A stretch of 64,000 nucleotides of DNA from Bacteroidales bacterium. GTDB lineage: Bacteria > Bacteroidota > Bacteroidia > Bacteroidales > UBA932. Positions 33,246 to 43,600 of the stretch are shown in pieces. The position numbers were made by a program, and so were the translations under genes. The stretch is from assembly GCA_017445015.1 (NCBI GenBank), contig JAFSVL010000080.1, positions 1 to 64,000 of the forward strand. Direction: 5' to 3'. The stretch's first letter is position 1, and each line of letters starts with the position of its first letter. The notes under the pieces are model-generated. The model was not told where the DNA came from. It made no database searches and saw only the letters and a list, made by a program, of their open reading frames with translations.

Positions 33246-33983
33246 ATGGGACTTTTGGATGGAAAAGTGGCGCTGATTACGGGCGCGTCGCGCGGCATTG
33301 GCAGGGCCATTGCGCTGAAATTCGCTTCGGAGGGGGCGGATGTCGCCTTTACGGATATTTCCGTCGATGAAAATACGCTGGCGGAGTTGCGGGCTTTCGG
33401 ACATCGGGCAGAGGCTTACCGGTCTGATGCGTCCGATTTTGCGCAGGCGCACGAGGTGGTTGCAAAGGTAGCCGAAGCCTTCGGCGGTATCGATATCCTG
33501 GTGAACAATGCGGGAATTACCCGCGATACGCTCCTGCTCCGCATGGACGAAAGCCAGTGGGATGATGTGATCGGCGTGAATCTCAAATCTGCGTTCAATT
33601 TCGTTCATGCGGTGGCTCCGCTCATGGCCCGCAGGCGCAGCGGAAGCATCATCTCGCTGTCCTCGGTGGTCGGGATGCACGGGAACGCGGGACAGAGCAA
33701 TTATTCGGCGTCGAAGGCGGGACTTATCGGCCTTACCAAATCCGCGGCCAAGGAATTCGGTGCCCGCGGCGTGAGGGCCAACTGTATTGCGCCGGGGTTC
33801 ATCCGCTCGACGATGACGGAGGCCGTACCCGAGGAAATCCGTCAGAATTGGGTGAAAACCATTCCGATGCGGCGGGAGGGGACGCCGGAGGATGTGGCGG
33901 GCGTCGCCCTGTTCCTTGCCAGCGACCTTTCCGCCTATGTCACGGGGCAGGTGGTGAACTGCTGCGGCGGGATGGGATGCTGA
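33246..33983 (+). CDS. fabG: 3-oxoacyl-ACP reductase family short-chain dehydrogenase
   Basis: The 245-residue protein has the NAD(P)-binding TGASRGIGRA, the NNAG segment (ILVNNAGITRD), and the catalytic Ser-Tyr-Lys set in ISLSSVVG and NYSASKAG. It also keeps the FabG-typical TRDTLLLRM and IAPGFIRSTMT. The usual role is reduction of 3-oxoacyl-ACP in fatty-acid synthesis; related SDRs look similar, so the symbol is likely but not certain. Coupled between the aminopeptidase gene and comF (7-nt overlap). Confidence 0.88.
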   Translation: MGLLDGKVALITGASRGIGRAIALKFASEGADVAFTDISVDENTLAELRAFGHRAEAYRSDASDFAQAHEVVAKVAEAFGGIDILVNNAGITRDTLLLRMDESQWDDVIGVNLKSAFNFVHAVAPLMARRRSGSIISLSSVVGMHGNAGQSNYSASKAGLIGLTKSAAKEFGARGVRANCIAPGFIRSTMTEAVPEEIRQNWVKTIPMRREGTPEDVAGVALFLASDLSAYVTGQVVNCCGGMGC

Positions 33984-34732
33984 GGCTGTTGCGCAATGTG
34001 GCGGAATGGGTGATGCCGCGGGAATGTGTTGTGTGCGGTGCGCCCCTGCTCCCTTCCGAGGAGCATATCTGCCGGCATTGTGCTTCCGATATCCCGCTGA
34101 CGCGCTATGAGGGGCGCGAGCATAATCCGATGGCCGATGCGCTGAATGCGCGCATTCAGGAACGGCTCACGGAGTATGAGCCGTACAGCCGCGCCTGCGC
34201 CCTGTTCTTCTATAAGGCCGACAGTCCGTATGCGAATATTACAAAAGCGCTGAAATACCGGTACGACCGTTCCGGGGGGCGCTTTTTCGCTGCGATGCTG
34301 GGGCGGAGGATGGCGGCGTCTCCCTTATATGCCGATGTGGACGCGCTGGTGCCGGTGCCGTTGCACTGGACCCGCCGGTGGAAGCGCGGCTATAATCAGG
34401 CGGAGGTGATTGCCCGGGAAATGGCGTCCTGCTGGCCGGAAGCCCGGTTCTGCCCGGAAGGGCTGCGGCGCCGTTCCCGGACCCGGAGCCAGGCCCGGCT
34501 TCCCGGCGCGGCGGAGCGGGCGGCGAATCTGCGCGGAGCGTTCCGTGCGGTGCCGGGCAAATGTGCCCTGACGCCGCAGCTCCGTTTGCCGGAGTCGCGT
34601 CCGGGGCATATCCTGTTGGTGGACGATGTGTTTACCACCGGATCTACGCTCTGTGAATGCCACAGGGCCCTCCGCGCCGTCTGCGGGCCGGAGGTGCGGA
34701 TTTCCGTCGCCGCGCTGGGGTTTGTGCCGTAG
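33977..34732 (+). CDS. ComF family protein (phosphoribosyltransferase-like)
   Basis: The 251-residue protein has an N-terminal zinc knuckle (CVVCGAPL, ICRHC) and a C-terminal phosphoribosyltransferase fold with the PRPP loop HILLVDDVFTTGSTL. Also visible are KYRYDRSGG, VPLHWTRRWKRGYNQAE and the RSQARLPGAAERAANLRGAF-type segment. ComF proteins take part in DNA uptake or single-strand handling in some bacteria; the role here is unknown. The start ATG 33977 lies in the last codons of fabG. It is convergent with, and abuts, the aminotransferase gene. Confidence 0.9.
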   Translation: MLRLLRNVAEWVMPRECVVCGAPLLPSEEHICRHCASDIPLTRYEGREHNPMADALNARIQERLTEYEPYSRACALFFYKADSPYANITKALKYRYDRSGGRFFAAMLGRRMAASPLYADVDALVPVPLHWTRRWKRGYNQAEVIAREMASCWPEARFCPEGLRRRSRTRSQARLPGAAERAANLRGAFRAVPGKCALTPQLRLPESRPGHILLVDDVFTTGSTLCECHRALRAVCGPEVRISVAALGFVP

Positions 34733-35914
34733 TCAGCGGTACAGCTCGAAGAGTTTCCTGAAAGCCGGCAGGGAACGGCGGATCATGTCCTCATCCACGC
34801 AGTAGGCGAGCCGCACGTAGCCCGGGGCGGCAAAATCGTCACCGGGAACAATCAGAAGGCCATATTCTTTGGCCCTGTCGGAGAAGGCCTGCGCCGAGGG
34901 TTCGGGCGACTTTACAAAAAGGTAGAAGGCGCCGTCCGGCGGAACGCAACGGTATCCGATTTTGGAGAGTTCCGAATACAGGAGGTCCCGGTTGCGGCGG
35001 TAGGCTTCGATTTCCGGGGCGGTGTCGGCATTGAGGGCCGCCACCCGCTGGAACAGGCTCGGTGCACAGACATAGCCCAGGGCCCTTCCCGCCCCGCAGA
35101 TGGCGGCGTAAATGCCCTTGGCGTCTTCCGAGCGGGGATGTATGGCGATGTAACCGATACGTTCTCCCGGCAGGGAGAGCGACTTGCTCCAACTGTAACA
35201 AATCAGGGTGTTCCGGTAGAAGTTCATCACAAACGGCGGCGCCGCCGGAGTGTAGTAAAGTTCCCGGTAGGGTTCGTCGCTGATCAGATAAACGGGATGG
35301 CCGTATGCCCGGCTGCGTTCTTCAAGGATGGCGGCAAGCCGTTTCAGGGTGGCCTCCGTGTAAATCACGCCGCTGGGATTGTTCGGGGAATTGATGATGA
35401 CCGCCTTGGTGTGTTCGCTGAGGAGCGTCTCAAAGGCGTCGAAGTCTATCTGGAAGTCCGGCTCGGTAAAGGGGACGGTCACGACCTTTCCGCCTGCCGC
35501 CTCGATAAAGACGCGATATTCCGGAAAATAAGGGGCGAAAACGATGAATTCGTCCTGAGGGCAGCGCAGGGCCCGCAGGCAGATGCAGAGCGATGCGGCG
35601 GCGCCGCAGGTCATGTAGATATCGTCCGTTCCGACCGGGGCCCCGAAGCGGCGTACAAGGCTTTCGGCGACCTTGCGACGCACGGAGACATCTCCCTGGG
35701 CGGACGTGTAGCCGTGGATGGACGGGGTGGATGCACAGGTGGAAAGCGCGAGCGGCACGCCGCCGGGCGGCGGCACGCTGGGGTTCCCCAGCGAGAAGTC
35801 GAAGACCGCGTCTTCGCCTTCCCGCTCGCGCTTTCTCCGCCCGAACTCGAACAATTCCCGTATCACCGACCTCTTGCTCCCGAGGCCATACATTTCTTCA
35901 TTAAAGTTTGCCAT
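34733..35914 (-). CDS. PLP-dependent aminotransferase (class I/II)
   Basis: The 393-residue protein has FDFSLGNPSVPPPGG, the MTCGAAASLCICLRAL loop, INSPNNPSGVIYT, ISDEPYRELYY, and the Schiff-base Lys in CYSWSKSLSLPGERIGY. It belongs to fold-type I aspartate/aromatic-type aminotransferases; the amino-acid substrate cannot be named. The open frame extends 97 codons upstream through yidD in another frame, but ATG 35914 starts the conserved part and has a TATCTTTG box (35923-35930, minus) 8 nt in front. It is the last gene of a seven-gene minus-strand cluster. Confidence 0.9.
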   Translation of the reverse strand: MANFNEEMYGLGSKRSVIRELFEFGRRKREREGEDAVFDFSLGNPSVPPPGGVPLALSTCASTPSIHGYTSAQGDVSVRRKVAESLVRRFGAPVGTDDIYMTCGAAASLCICLRALRCPQDEFIVFAPYFPEYRVFIEAAGGKVVTVPFTEPDFQIDFDAFETLLSEHTKAVIINSPNNPSGVIYTEATLKRLAAILEERSRAYGHPVYLISDEPYRELYYTPAAPPFVMNFYRNTLICYSWSKSLSLPGERIGYIAIHPRSEDAKGIYAAICGAGRALGYVCAPSLFQRVAALNADTAPEIEAYRRNRDLLYSELSKIGYRCVPPDGAFYLFVKSPEPSAQAFSDRAKEYGLLIVPGDDFAAPGYVRLAYCVDEDMIRRSLPAFRKLFELYR

Positions 35915-35937
35915 ATCTGCGTCAAAGATACATTTTT

Positions 35938-36198
35938 TTACGGAACAGGGTCGTACCCGCTGCCGCCGCCGGGATGGCAGCGGAGGATGCGCTTCAGCGA
36001 AAGCCAGCCGCCCTTGAGGGGACCGTATTTGCGGAAGGCCTCCAGTGCGTATTGCGAACAGGTAGGCGTAAAACGGCACGACGGGGGCGTGAGCGGCGAG
36101 ATGCACAACTGATAGAAGCGGATCAGCAGGATAAACGGCGCGCTGAGCACCCGTTTCGCGATGTCGGCGGCGCGGCCGGTTTTCACGGCCGGCTGCAT
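35938..36198 (-). CDS. yidD: Membrane protein insertion efficiency factor YidD
   Basis: The 86-residue protein shows the family core [44 protein letters not shown] in pieces: [19 protein letters not shown] and the closing CHPGG. It has an amphipathic N-terminal helix for the inner leaflet of the membrane and helps membrane-protein insertion near YidC. It overlaps rnpA by 16 nt, the usual rnpA-yidD order. Confidence 0.95.
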   Translation of the reverse strand: MQPAVKTGRAADIAKRVLSAPFILLIRFYQLCISPLTPPSCRFTPTCSQYALEAFRKYGPLKGGWLSLKRILRCHPGGGSGYDPVP

Positions 36199-36545
36199 TT
36201 TTCACCGATATAAAGCAAAGCCCGCTTCAGGTCTTCGCAGAGCAGTGCGCTGCCCAGGGCGTCTGAGCAGTCATAGACAAAGAGGATATCGACCCCCTCG
36301 CTGCCCACCAGTACCTTGTTCAGCCGGTAGGCTTCCCGCATACGCCGCTTCAGCAGATTCCGCATCACGGCGCGACGGAAGCGCTTTTTGGGCACCGATA
36401 CGATAATGCGGTTATACGACAGTCCGGAGCCGGCGGCATAGCAGAAGCGCAGGCAGCCTTCGCGGCCCCATTTCCCGCGGGCGACGAGATCCGCGGCAGC
36501 CGTCTTTCCTGACAGTCGTTCGCATTTGGGAAGGGTGGCCTCCAT
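36183..36545 (-). CDS. rnpA: Ribonuclease P protein component
   Basis: The 120-residue basic protein helps the RNase P RNA process tRNA 5' ends. The RNR motif region reads [18 protein letters not shown], preceded by [10 protein letters not shown]. The frame starts at ATG 36545 and its 3' end overlaps yidD. The Bacteroidota order DUF4271-hemD-rnpA-yidD is preserved. Confidence 0.93.
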   Translation of the reverse strand: MEATLPKCERLSGKTAAADLVARGKWGREGCLRFCYAAGSGLSYNRIIVSVPKKRFRRAVMRNLLKRRMREAYRLNKVLVGSEGVDILFVYDCSDALGSALLCEDLKRALLYIGEKCSRP

Positions 36546-36553
36546 ACACAGTA

Positions 36554-37282
36554 TTATCGGGAGAGAAAGACCTCGATGGCCTTGGCGGCGGAGTTGATCT
36601 CCGGCGTGGGGCCTTTGACGGCAATCCGCATCCCCTCGGACTCCAGCGCCTTGGCGATACGATTCCCGTAAGCGATGAACTGCAGGTTCCCCTGTTCAAA
36701 ACCGGGGAAATTCTCATGCAGGGAAATCAGGTCCGAGGCATTGTAGAGCACGACGAGGTCGAAATCGTGCAGATCCAGGTCCTTCAGGTCCTGCGGTACG
36801 GGTTTGATGAAGCGACCTACCTTGTAGTCGATGCCTGCATCGTCGAAAAGCCGGGTGAGGGTTTCGGAATTTCCGGCATCGGAGGTGGTGATGAGGAATT
36901 TTTCGCCCTTGTGCTTGGGGCCGATTTGCGCCACGATGGATTCCGGCTTTCCGTTTCCGAAGAAAATCTTGCGTTTGCGGTACACGATATGTTTCTGCAG
37001 GTACATCGCGACAATCTCGGTGGAACAAAAATATTTCATCGTTTCCGGCACCTTGAACCGCATTTCCTCGCACATCTTGAAGTAGGCGTCGATGGCGATC
37101 CGCGAGGAGAATACAATGGCGGTATAATCAGGCAGGTTGATGCGCTGCGCGCGGAACTCCCTCGAACTGAGGGGCTCGGACAGGAAAAACGGGCGGAAAG
37201 TCACCTCTGCGCCGAATTTTTCCCGGAGCGCCGCATAATTGGACTGGTTGGCGGGGGTCGGTTGTGAAATCAGTATCTTCAT
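36554..37282 (-). CDS. hemD: Uroporphyrinogen-III synthase-like protein
   Basis: The 242-residue protein starts KILISQPTPANQSNYAALREK and has the two-lobed HemD pattern, with IVFSSRIAIDAYFKM in the first lobe and LVVLYNASDLISLHENF and FIAYGNRIAKALESEG in the second. The normal role is ring closure of hydroxymethylbilane in heme synthesis. Sequence conservation in this family is weak, and no other heme gene is nearby, so the name rests on family recognition plus the fixed Bacteroidota gene order. It overlaps the DUF4271 gene by 4 nt and is 8 nt from rnpA. Confidence 0.8.
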   Translation of the reverse strand: MKILISQPTPANQSNYAALREKFGAEVTFRPFFLSEPLSSREFRAQRINLPDYTAIVFSSRIAIDAYFKMCEEMRFKVPETMKYFCSTEIVAMYLQKHIVYRKRKIFFGNGKPESIVAQIGPKHKGEKFLITTSDAGNSETLTRLFDDAGIDYKVGRFIKPVPQDLKDLDLHDFDLVVLYNASDLISLHENFPGFEQGNLQFIAYGNRIAKALESEGMRIAVKGPTPEINSAAKAIEVFLSR

Positions 37283-37989
37283 CGTAACTCGCTGTATAGC
37301 AACAATCCCGCAGGGATTAATTCGAGGGCGCAAAGATACAAAATTGTTCCTAAAACCGAGCAATGAAGCGATAAAATTTGCATCACGTTCCAGCAGGTCA
37401 GCAGGAAGGCGACGGCGATTTCGGAGAGCAAAACCGTGCGTACAGTCATGTCGGCCGGTGAAAACGGCAACATGGCCGCGACGGTCAGCAGCATGGCCGT
37501 CGCGAGCATGATGAAAATATTGTACACGGCAAAATGATAGGCCTCCTCGAGTTCCGAAGTAAAGCGGCGCGGCTTGAAAACTGCGAAAAGCAGCCGCCGG
37601 AGCAGGAGGTATGCGGCGATGGCGGCGGCCGGAACGGTCACGCTCCAGCCCGCGGGTATGACCCCGGCGAAGGAGGGCGTATAAAGGAAATACCGGTCGG
37701 CCATCAGGCAGAAGGGCAGCAACAGGCACATCGCGACATAGTTCCGGGTATAGACGAGGCTCATGTTATGCTGGATATGCGCGTGTTCCCGGGGGCGCGT
37801 GAGGCTGCGGAAGGTATAGGGGAAAATCCGGAGATACTCTCCCAGAGCGCTGAAAATCAGCAGGATGGCGGCAACCATCAGGACGCGGTTCCCCGGCATG
37901 GCCAGCCAGTCCGGCATCACGGGGACGTCCGCCGGGACGGGCGGGTCCGTGAGTTCCAGCGTGCCGCTTCTGAAGATTTCCCCGTACAT
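37279..37989 (-). CDS. DUF4271 membrane protein
   Basis: The 236-residue protein has about six hydrophobic segments, the first at NRVLMVAAILLIFSALGEY. Function is unknown. The family is recognised from its place directly before hemD and from the conserved AHIQHNMSLVYTRNYVAMCLL-type region after the first helix (split here as HIQHNMSL and NYVAMCLLL). It is 8 nt downstream of the SUI1 gene and overlaps hemD by 4 nt. Confidence 0.82.
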   Translation of the reverse strand: MYGEIFRSGTLELTDPPVPADVPVMPDWLAMPGNRVLMVAAILLIFSALGEYLRIFPYTFRSLTRPREHAHIQHNMSLVYTRNYVAMCLLLPFCLMADRYFLYTPSFAGVIPAGWSVTVPAAAIAAYLLLRRLLFAVFKPRRFTSELEEAYHFAVYNIFIMLATAMLLTVAAMLPFSPADMTVRTVLLSEIAVAFLLTCWNVMQILSLHCSVLGTILYLCALELIPAGLLLYSELR

Positions 37990-37997
37990 ATTTTCTC

Positions 37998-38342
37998 TTA
38001 ATTGGCCCTTTTTGCCTTGTAGCCCAGGGAGCTGAGCAGGGGAACGAGTTTTTCGCGAAGGTCCCCCTGCATGACAATTTCTCCGTCCTTGGCGCTTCCG
38101 CCTGCGCCGCAGCGGGTTTTCAGCGTGCGGGCGAGGGCGGAGAGGTCTTCGGCCCTGCCGACGAACCCCTGTACCAGCGTCACCTGTTTTCCGGAGCGTC
38201 CGCTGCGCTCGAAGCGCACCGTGAGGCGCTGCCTGTCGGGAGGAAGCGTTTCGGCCTCCTCCCGCGTCTGCGTTACATATTCAAAGTCCGGGTTGGTCGA
38301 ATAGACTACCCCCAGGCGTTTTTTCCAGTCTCCTTTGTCCAT
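37998..38342 (-). CDS. SUI1/YciH-family translation initiation factor-like protein
   Basis: The 114-residue protein ends with the SUI1/eIF1 fold: LTVRFERSGRSGKQVTLVQGF, LARTLKTRCGAGGSAKDGEI, and DLREKLVPLLSSLGY. Bacterial YciH proteins affect start-site choice on some mRNAs. The start is ATG 38342; the longer frame (six more codons) overlaps the -7 box TATCTTTG (38350-38357, minus), which lies 7 nt upstream. It follows pgk by 17 nt. Confidence 0.9.
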   Translation of the reverse strand: MDKGDWKKRLGVVYSTNPDFEYVTQTREEAETLPPDRQRLTVRFERSGRSGKQVTLVQGFVGRAEDLSALARTLKTRCGAGGSAKDGEIVMQGDLREKLVPLLSSLGYKAKRAN

Positions 38343-38359
38343 AACGGGACAAAGATACA

Positions 38360-39613
38360 TTATTTTCTGACCGCGGCGATACCGGGAAGTTCCTTGCCTT
38401 CGAGGGCTTCAAGCATCGCGCCGCCGCCGGTGGAAACATAACTCACCTTCTTGGCAAAGCCCATGCGGGTGACGGCCGCAACAGAGTCGCCGCCGCCCAC
38501 GAGCGTATAGGCACCGTTCTCGGTGGCCTTCGCCAGCAGTTCGGCGATCTTGAGGGTTCCCTTTGCGAAAGCAGGCATTTCGAACACCCCGACGGGGCCG
38601 TTCCAGAGCAGGGTCTTGGAAGAAAGAATCACCTTCTCCCAGGTCGCGAGGGAGTCGGCGCCGGCATCCATGCCTTCCCAGCCTTCGGGAATTTCCCCGG
38701 AGGGGACGGTGCGGGTATTGGCGTCATTGGCGAAGTTGTCCGCGATGACGGTGTCCTGAGACACATAAATCTTCACGCCCTTTTCCTTGGCTTTGGCGAG
38801 AATCTCGAGCGCCTGCGGGATCAGCTCGTCCTCATGCAGGGAGTTGCCGATCTTGCCGCCCTGGGCCTTTACGAAGGTATAGCCCATGCCGCCGCCGATA
38901 ATCAGGTTGTCCACTTTCTCCAGCATATTCTCGAGCACGGCGAGTTTGGAAGAGACCTTGGAGCCGCCGATAATCGCGGTGAAGGGGTGCTGCGCATTCT
39001 TCAGGACATTGTCGATGGCCTTGATTTCTCCCTCCATCAGGTAGCCGAACATCTTGTCGCCCGGAAAATAATCGGCGATGAGGGCGGTGGAGGCGTGTGC
39101 GCGGTGCGCGGTGCCGAAAGCGTCGTTGATATAGCAGTCGGCATACGAGGCGAGTTTCTTCACGAAGGCCTTCTGGCTTTCCTTGACAGCCGCCTTGGCC
39201 GCCTTCTTCTCCTCATCGGAAGCGTCCTCGGCAAGTCCGCGGGGCTTGCCCTCTTCCTCCGCGTAGTAGCGCAGGTTTTCGAGCAGCAGGGCCTCTCCGG
39301 GCTTGAGGGACGCCACTTCGGCATCGGCCTTCTGGCAGTCGCCGGCAAACTTCACGGGGACACCCAGGCATTCGCCGACATGCGCCGCGATGTGCTTCAG
39401 GGAAAACTTCGGGTCCACCTTCTTGGGACGGCCGAGATGCGACATGATAATCAGGGAGCCGCCGCCGGCGAGCACCTTCTTCAGCGTGGGCATCGCCGCA
39501 CGGATGCGGGTGTCGTCGGTAATGTTGAAGTTTTCATCCAGGGGAACATTGAAATCTACGCGGACGATGGCCTTTTTGCCGTTAAAATCGTAAGAATCGA
39601 TAAACTGTTGCAT
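38360..39613 (-). CDS. pgk: Phosphoglycerate kinase
   Basis: The 417-residue glycolytic enzyme transfers phosphate between 1,3-bisphosphoglycerate and ADP. Visible signatures are [33 protein letters not shown], the [12 protein letters not shown] hinge, NGPVGVFE, and [11 protein letters not shown] near the C-terminus. A long plus-strand open frame lies opposite, which is only a shadow. First gene of the minus-strand cluster and divergent from the methyltransferase gene at 39685. Confidence 0.97.
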   Translation of the reverse strand: MQQFIDSYDFNGKKAIVRVDFNVPLDENFNITDDTRIRAAMPTLKKVLAGGGSLIIMSHLGRPKKVDPKFSLKHIAAHVGECLGVPVKFAGDCQKADAEVASLKPGEALLLENLRYYAEEEGKPRGLAEDASDEEKKAAKAAVKESQKAFVKKLASYADCYINDAFGTAHRAHASTALIADYFPGDKMFGYLMEGEIKAIDNVLKNAQHPFTAIIGGSKVSSKLAVLENMLEKVDNLIIGGGMGYTFVKAQGGKIGNSLHEDELIPQALEILAKAKEKGVKIYVSQDTVIADNFANDANTRTVPSGEIPEGWEGMDAGADSLATWEKVILSSKTLLWNGPVGVFEMPAFAKGTLKIAELLAKATENGAYTLVGGGDSVAAVTRMGFAKKVSYVSTGGGAMLEALEGKELPGIAAVRK

Positions 39614-39672
39614 AATACGTATATTTTAATTTGTCGTTTTCACCAATCCCGCAAATTTACGAAAAATCTGCA

Positions 39673-39680
39673 TATATTTG
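39673..39680 (+). promoter_or_regulatory. -7 box of the methyltransferase gene
   Basis: TATATTTG ends 4 nt before ATG 39685. An AT-rich stretch lies at the expected -33 position. Confidence 0.6.
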
Positions 39681-39684
39681 CGCC

Positions 39685-40632
39685 ATGGCAGAATTCCCAT
39701 CGAAAAACTGGCAGGATTACGAACTGCTCGACAGCGGCTGCGGCGAAAAACTGGAGCGCTTCGGCCGGACGGTCCTCTGCCGCCCGGAGCCCAAGGCGCT
39801 CTGGGACAAAAGCCTTTCGCAAAAGGAATGGGACCGGCTCTGCCATATCCGCTTCAAATCCGGTGCCGGCTTCGGAAAAGCCGGGAAAGAGGACAGCGGG
39901 ACCTGGGAGCGCCTGAAAAAATCCGACGACCAATGGTTTATCCGTTATGACGGGGTGGAGGAAGGGCTGAAACTGAACCTGCGCCTGGGGCTGACCGCCT
40001 TCAAGCATGTGGGCGTATTCCCCGAGCAGGCACCGAACTGGAACTGGATCTATCACGCCGTCCGCGGGCTTGTCCCGGAGGGTGCCGGGTCCGGGACCGC
40101 GCCGAAGGTATTGAACCTCTTCGCATATACCGGGGCGGCGTCCCTTGCCGCAAAGGCCGCGGGCGCCGATGTGACCCACCTCGATTCCGTGCGGCAGGTC
40201 GTCACCTGGGCCCGCGGGAACATGGAAAGTTCCGGTCTCGACGGCATCCGCTGGGTCGTCGAGGACGCGATGAAATTCGTAAAACGCGAGATTCGGCGCG
40301 GCAACCGCTATGACGGCATCATCCTCGACCCTCCGGCATACGGACATGGACCGGACGGAGAGAAATGGAAACTCGACGAATGCCTCTTCGATATGCTGAA
40401 AGGGGTAGCGGACCTGCTTGGCGAGCACGCCTTCGTGGTGCTGAACCTTTATTCCAACGGCTATTCGGCCCTGCTCGGCGAGACGCTGGTGCGACAGGCC
40501 TTCGGGTCAGGAGGGAAAATGGAGAGCGGGGAGCTCGCCCTGCTTGACCGCTTCGGCAAAGCCCTCCCGCTCAGCATATTCGTCCGTTTTCAGCTGAAGG
40601 ACGAAGGCTTCTGCGACCATTTACCCGGATAG
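39685..40632 (+). CDS. Class I SAM-dependent methyltransferase, RlmI/RlmK-like
   Basis: The 315-residue protein has the pattern of 23S rRNA cytosine/guanine methyltransferases: GLTAFKHVGVFPEQAPNW, SAM loop VLNLFAYTGAASLAA, THLDSVRQVVTWARGN, and IILDPPAYGHGPDG with the DPPxYG catalytic-type motif. The N-terminal PUA domain of RlmI is absent. rRNA modification is the likely role, but the target base is not deducible. The 18 residues encoded upstream of ATG 39685 overlap the promoter and are left out. The last codons form one arm of a long hairpin (element F). Confidence 0.88.
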   Translation: MAEFPSKNWQDYELLDSGCGEKLERFGRTVLCRPEPKALWDKSLSQKEWDRLCHIRFKSGAGFGKAGKEDSGTWERLKKSDDQWFIRYDGVEEGLKLNLRLGLTAFKHVGVFPEQAPNWNWIYHAVRGLVPEGAGSGTAPKVLNLFAYTGAASLAAKAAGADVTHLDSVRQVVTWARGNMESSGLDGIRWVVEDAMKFVKREIRRGNRYDGIILDPPAYGHGPDGEKWKLDECLFDMLKGVADLLGEHAFVVLNLYSNGYSALLGETLVRQAFGSGGKMESGELALLDRFGKALPLSIFVRFQLKDEGFCDHLPG

Positions 40633-40670
40633 GGTTGCGGAGCAACAGGGAGCGGAAGTCTTCGTCCTTC
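40596..40670. repeat. Hairpin element F; outer stem starts inside the methyltransferase gene
   Basis: GAAGGACGAAGGCTTCTG (40596-40613, coding) pairs over 18 bp with CGGAAGTCTTCGTCCTTC (40653-40670, non-coding) with two wobbles. The enclosed 28 nt (40620-40647) are the reverse complement of the core of element E except one base. It sits between convergent genes and could stop transcription, though no T-tract follows. Confidence 0.78.
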
Positions 40671-40678
40671 CGCCGGCG

Positions 40679-43600
40679 CTAACTTCCGGCAATTTGCTTG
40701 ACCGTGTCGCTGAAAGCGTCTTCAAGGTCGGCGGCCATCTTCTCGCCGTCGGGCGAGAGTCCCGCCTTCGCCATGTCCCGGAGGGTGTCGGAAAGCAGAT
40801 AGATATAATTTCCGCAGGTCTCCACTTCGTCCTTGGCATAATCATAGAACTCGAGATAGAAGCGCGCATCGGCAAGCAGGTTGCGTGAAAGTTCTTCCGC
40901 GAGCGCGCCGGCATCTTCCCTGCGCCCGAGCATATAGTAGAGGCGGATCATCTCCACCACCATGTAATTATTGGTGGTAAAGCCGGCAGGAATGGCATCC
41001 AGCGGATAATGGCGCATCACCTCGCAGCATTTATCCAGCATTTCGGCGGCCCGTTCCCTCTGGCCGGCCTTGAGGAAGGCCTTGGCACAGTTCACGAACA
41101 CCATCCGCACCGACATCACGCCCAGATGGGTGTACATGTTCTGGTAGTCGATGAAATAATTGCCCGCACCGAGGGCGTCCCAGCGGAACGTCTGCGTCAT
41201 CAGGGCATAGAGCCTGTCGGTATTCACATAGCCGATATCCGTACTCTTGACCGTATTGCGCCAGGGCACCAGCAGATAGGAATAGCCCTGGAATTCCAGA
41301 TAGTTCCGCAGCCCGACGGCCAGGTCCCCGCCCATGTTCAGCATGTGGATGGTGCGGTCCCACTGATAACCCGAGAGCAGGTCCAGCATGAAAAGTTCGG
41401 GCTTGGTGAGATAATTCTTGTTCGGCGAAATCTCCAGCACGATCTCATCCTGGATGCGGTCCGCATCGGCGGCGCAGACGATGCCGCTGCGCAGGGCATT
41501 GGCCTTGTTCACCGGTACGGCTATCTTGCGCGAACAGAGATAATCCATGCCGCGGTACTTGAGTTTGGGATTGCGGAAGACCGCCATCACCTCGCCGATC
41601 GGCATGACCTCGTTTTTGCTGTCGTTGATCAGCACATATTCATTCGTGCCGTAAAGGTATTGTTCGGGGCCCACCTGGAGCGGCAGCGGGGCGGACTGGT
41701 TCACCGCCCATTTCATCTGGTCGATATGCCAGTCGGTCCCCAGCAGCGAGGTATTGCAGATCCGCACGTCCGGACGCACGTCCTCCACCTCCTGCGCATA
41801 CCATACCGGGAAGGTATCATTGTCTCCGTGGGTGATGAGGATGCCGTTCTTTCCTACCGAATTGAGATAATTCGAGGCCAGTTCCACCGCGGTGCGGCGG
41901 TTGCTGCGGTCGTGATCGTCCCAGTTCTGTGCGGCCATGAGCGCGGGGACGCAGAGGCATGCCAGCGTAAGGGCCGCCGACATCGCCACGGACTCTTTCT
42001 TCTTCAGCAGTACAGGCAGGGCATGCGCCAGCGCCGCCACGGCCAGTCCGCACCAGATGCTGAAGAAATAGAAGGAGCCCGCATAGGCATAATCGCGCTC
42101 CCGCACCTGATAGGGCGGCTGGTTAAGGTAAATCACAATGGCGATGCCCGTCATGAAAAACATCAGGAACACCAGCCAGCATCCCCGCTTGTCCCGGTCG
42201 AACTGGAAGAAAAGCCCCAGCAGGCCGAGGAGCAGCGGCAGGAAATAATAGTGGTTCTTCCCCTTGTTCTTCGCGAGCAGTTCCGGGGCGTTGCCCTGGT
42301 CTCCCAGGCGGTAATTGTCGATGAACCGGATGCCGCTCTCCCAATTGCCGGCAAAGAGGTCTCCGGGCGTCTGGCCGTGGATCTCGTTCTGGCGTCCGAC
42401 AAAATTCCACATGAAATAGCGCCAGTACATCCAGTTCAATTGATAGTCGAAGAAAAAGGCGAGATTTTCTCCCATCGTCGGCTTGCGGTGACGGTCCTTG
42501 GTCCGCATCACGCGGCCCTTCATGTACGTTTCATAGAACTTGACGTACTTCTCGTCGCCGCCGTTCCACATCCGCGGGAACAGCATCTTTCCCGAAGCCT
42601 TGTATTCCGCTTCGACGGGGCTGTCCACCTTTACATATTTGCCGTTCAGGGGCGCCCAGTACTTTCCTTCCTTGATTTCATAGGGCGCATCGAAGAACTG
42701 CCCGTAGATGAGCGGGGAACTGCCGTACTGTTCCCGGGAGACATAGCGCACCAGCGTAAAGGCATTGTCCGGCTGGTACTCGTTGGTGGGCGTCTTTGCG
42801 CAGGAGCGGATAATCACTACGCTGAACACAGAAAATCCGATGAGGATGCAGGTCAGGCACAGCAGCGCCGTATTCCAGAATACCTTTCCCTTGTTGTAGG
42901 TGGAAAAAATGCCCCAGAAGCACAGCGCGAGCACCGCGACCATGAAGAATGCGGCTCCCGTGTTATAGGGCAGCCCCAGCACATTCACGAAGAACAGGTC
43001 GGTATAGGCCGCCATCTTGGGCACATACGGTACGATGATAAAATTCACCACACCCAGGATCAGCACCCCGACAAGGAAAATCTTGCAAAATTCCCAGAAG
43101 GTAAAGGTCCCGTTCTCCCGTTGCCGGTAATAGTACATGAACACCAGCGCGGGAATGGCCAGCAGGTTCAGCAGATGTACGCCGATGGAAAGGCCCATCA
43201 GGAAAGCGATCAGCACGATCCAGCGGTTGGCCCCCCTCTGGTCCGCCACTTCATACCAGCGCGTCATCGCCCAGAATACCAGCGCGGTAAAGAGGGACGA
43301 CATGGCATACACTTCGCCTTCCACCGCCGAGAACCAGAAGGTGTCCGAGAAGCAATAGACCAGGGCGCCGGTCAGGGCTGAACCGATGATTGCAAGGGCC
43401 TGGCCGGAAGAATAGGTGCCGTCCGCCGCCTTCGGAAGCAGCCGCTTCACGAAAAATACGATGGTCAGGTAAAGGAAGAAGATGGTCAGCGCCGAGCAGA
43501 GGGCGCTCATTGCATTCACCAGTACCGCGGCATGCATATTGTCGCCGAACAGGGTAAAGAAGCGGGCGATAAGCTGGAACATCGGGTTTCCGGGAGGATG

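Noticed and set aside
38834..39916. 360-codon plus-strand frame opposite pgk
   Set aside because: Antisense shadow; pgk on the minus strand is certain.
41009..43381. 790-codon plus-strand open frame
   Set aside because: It is a shadow of the DUF2723 gene; rich in His/Gln/Arg with no domain pattern. The same holds for other long antisense frames such as 17689-19458, 22665-24962, 27330-28739 and 47106-50165.
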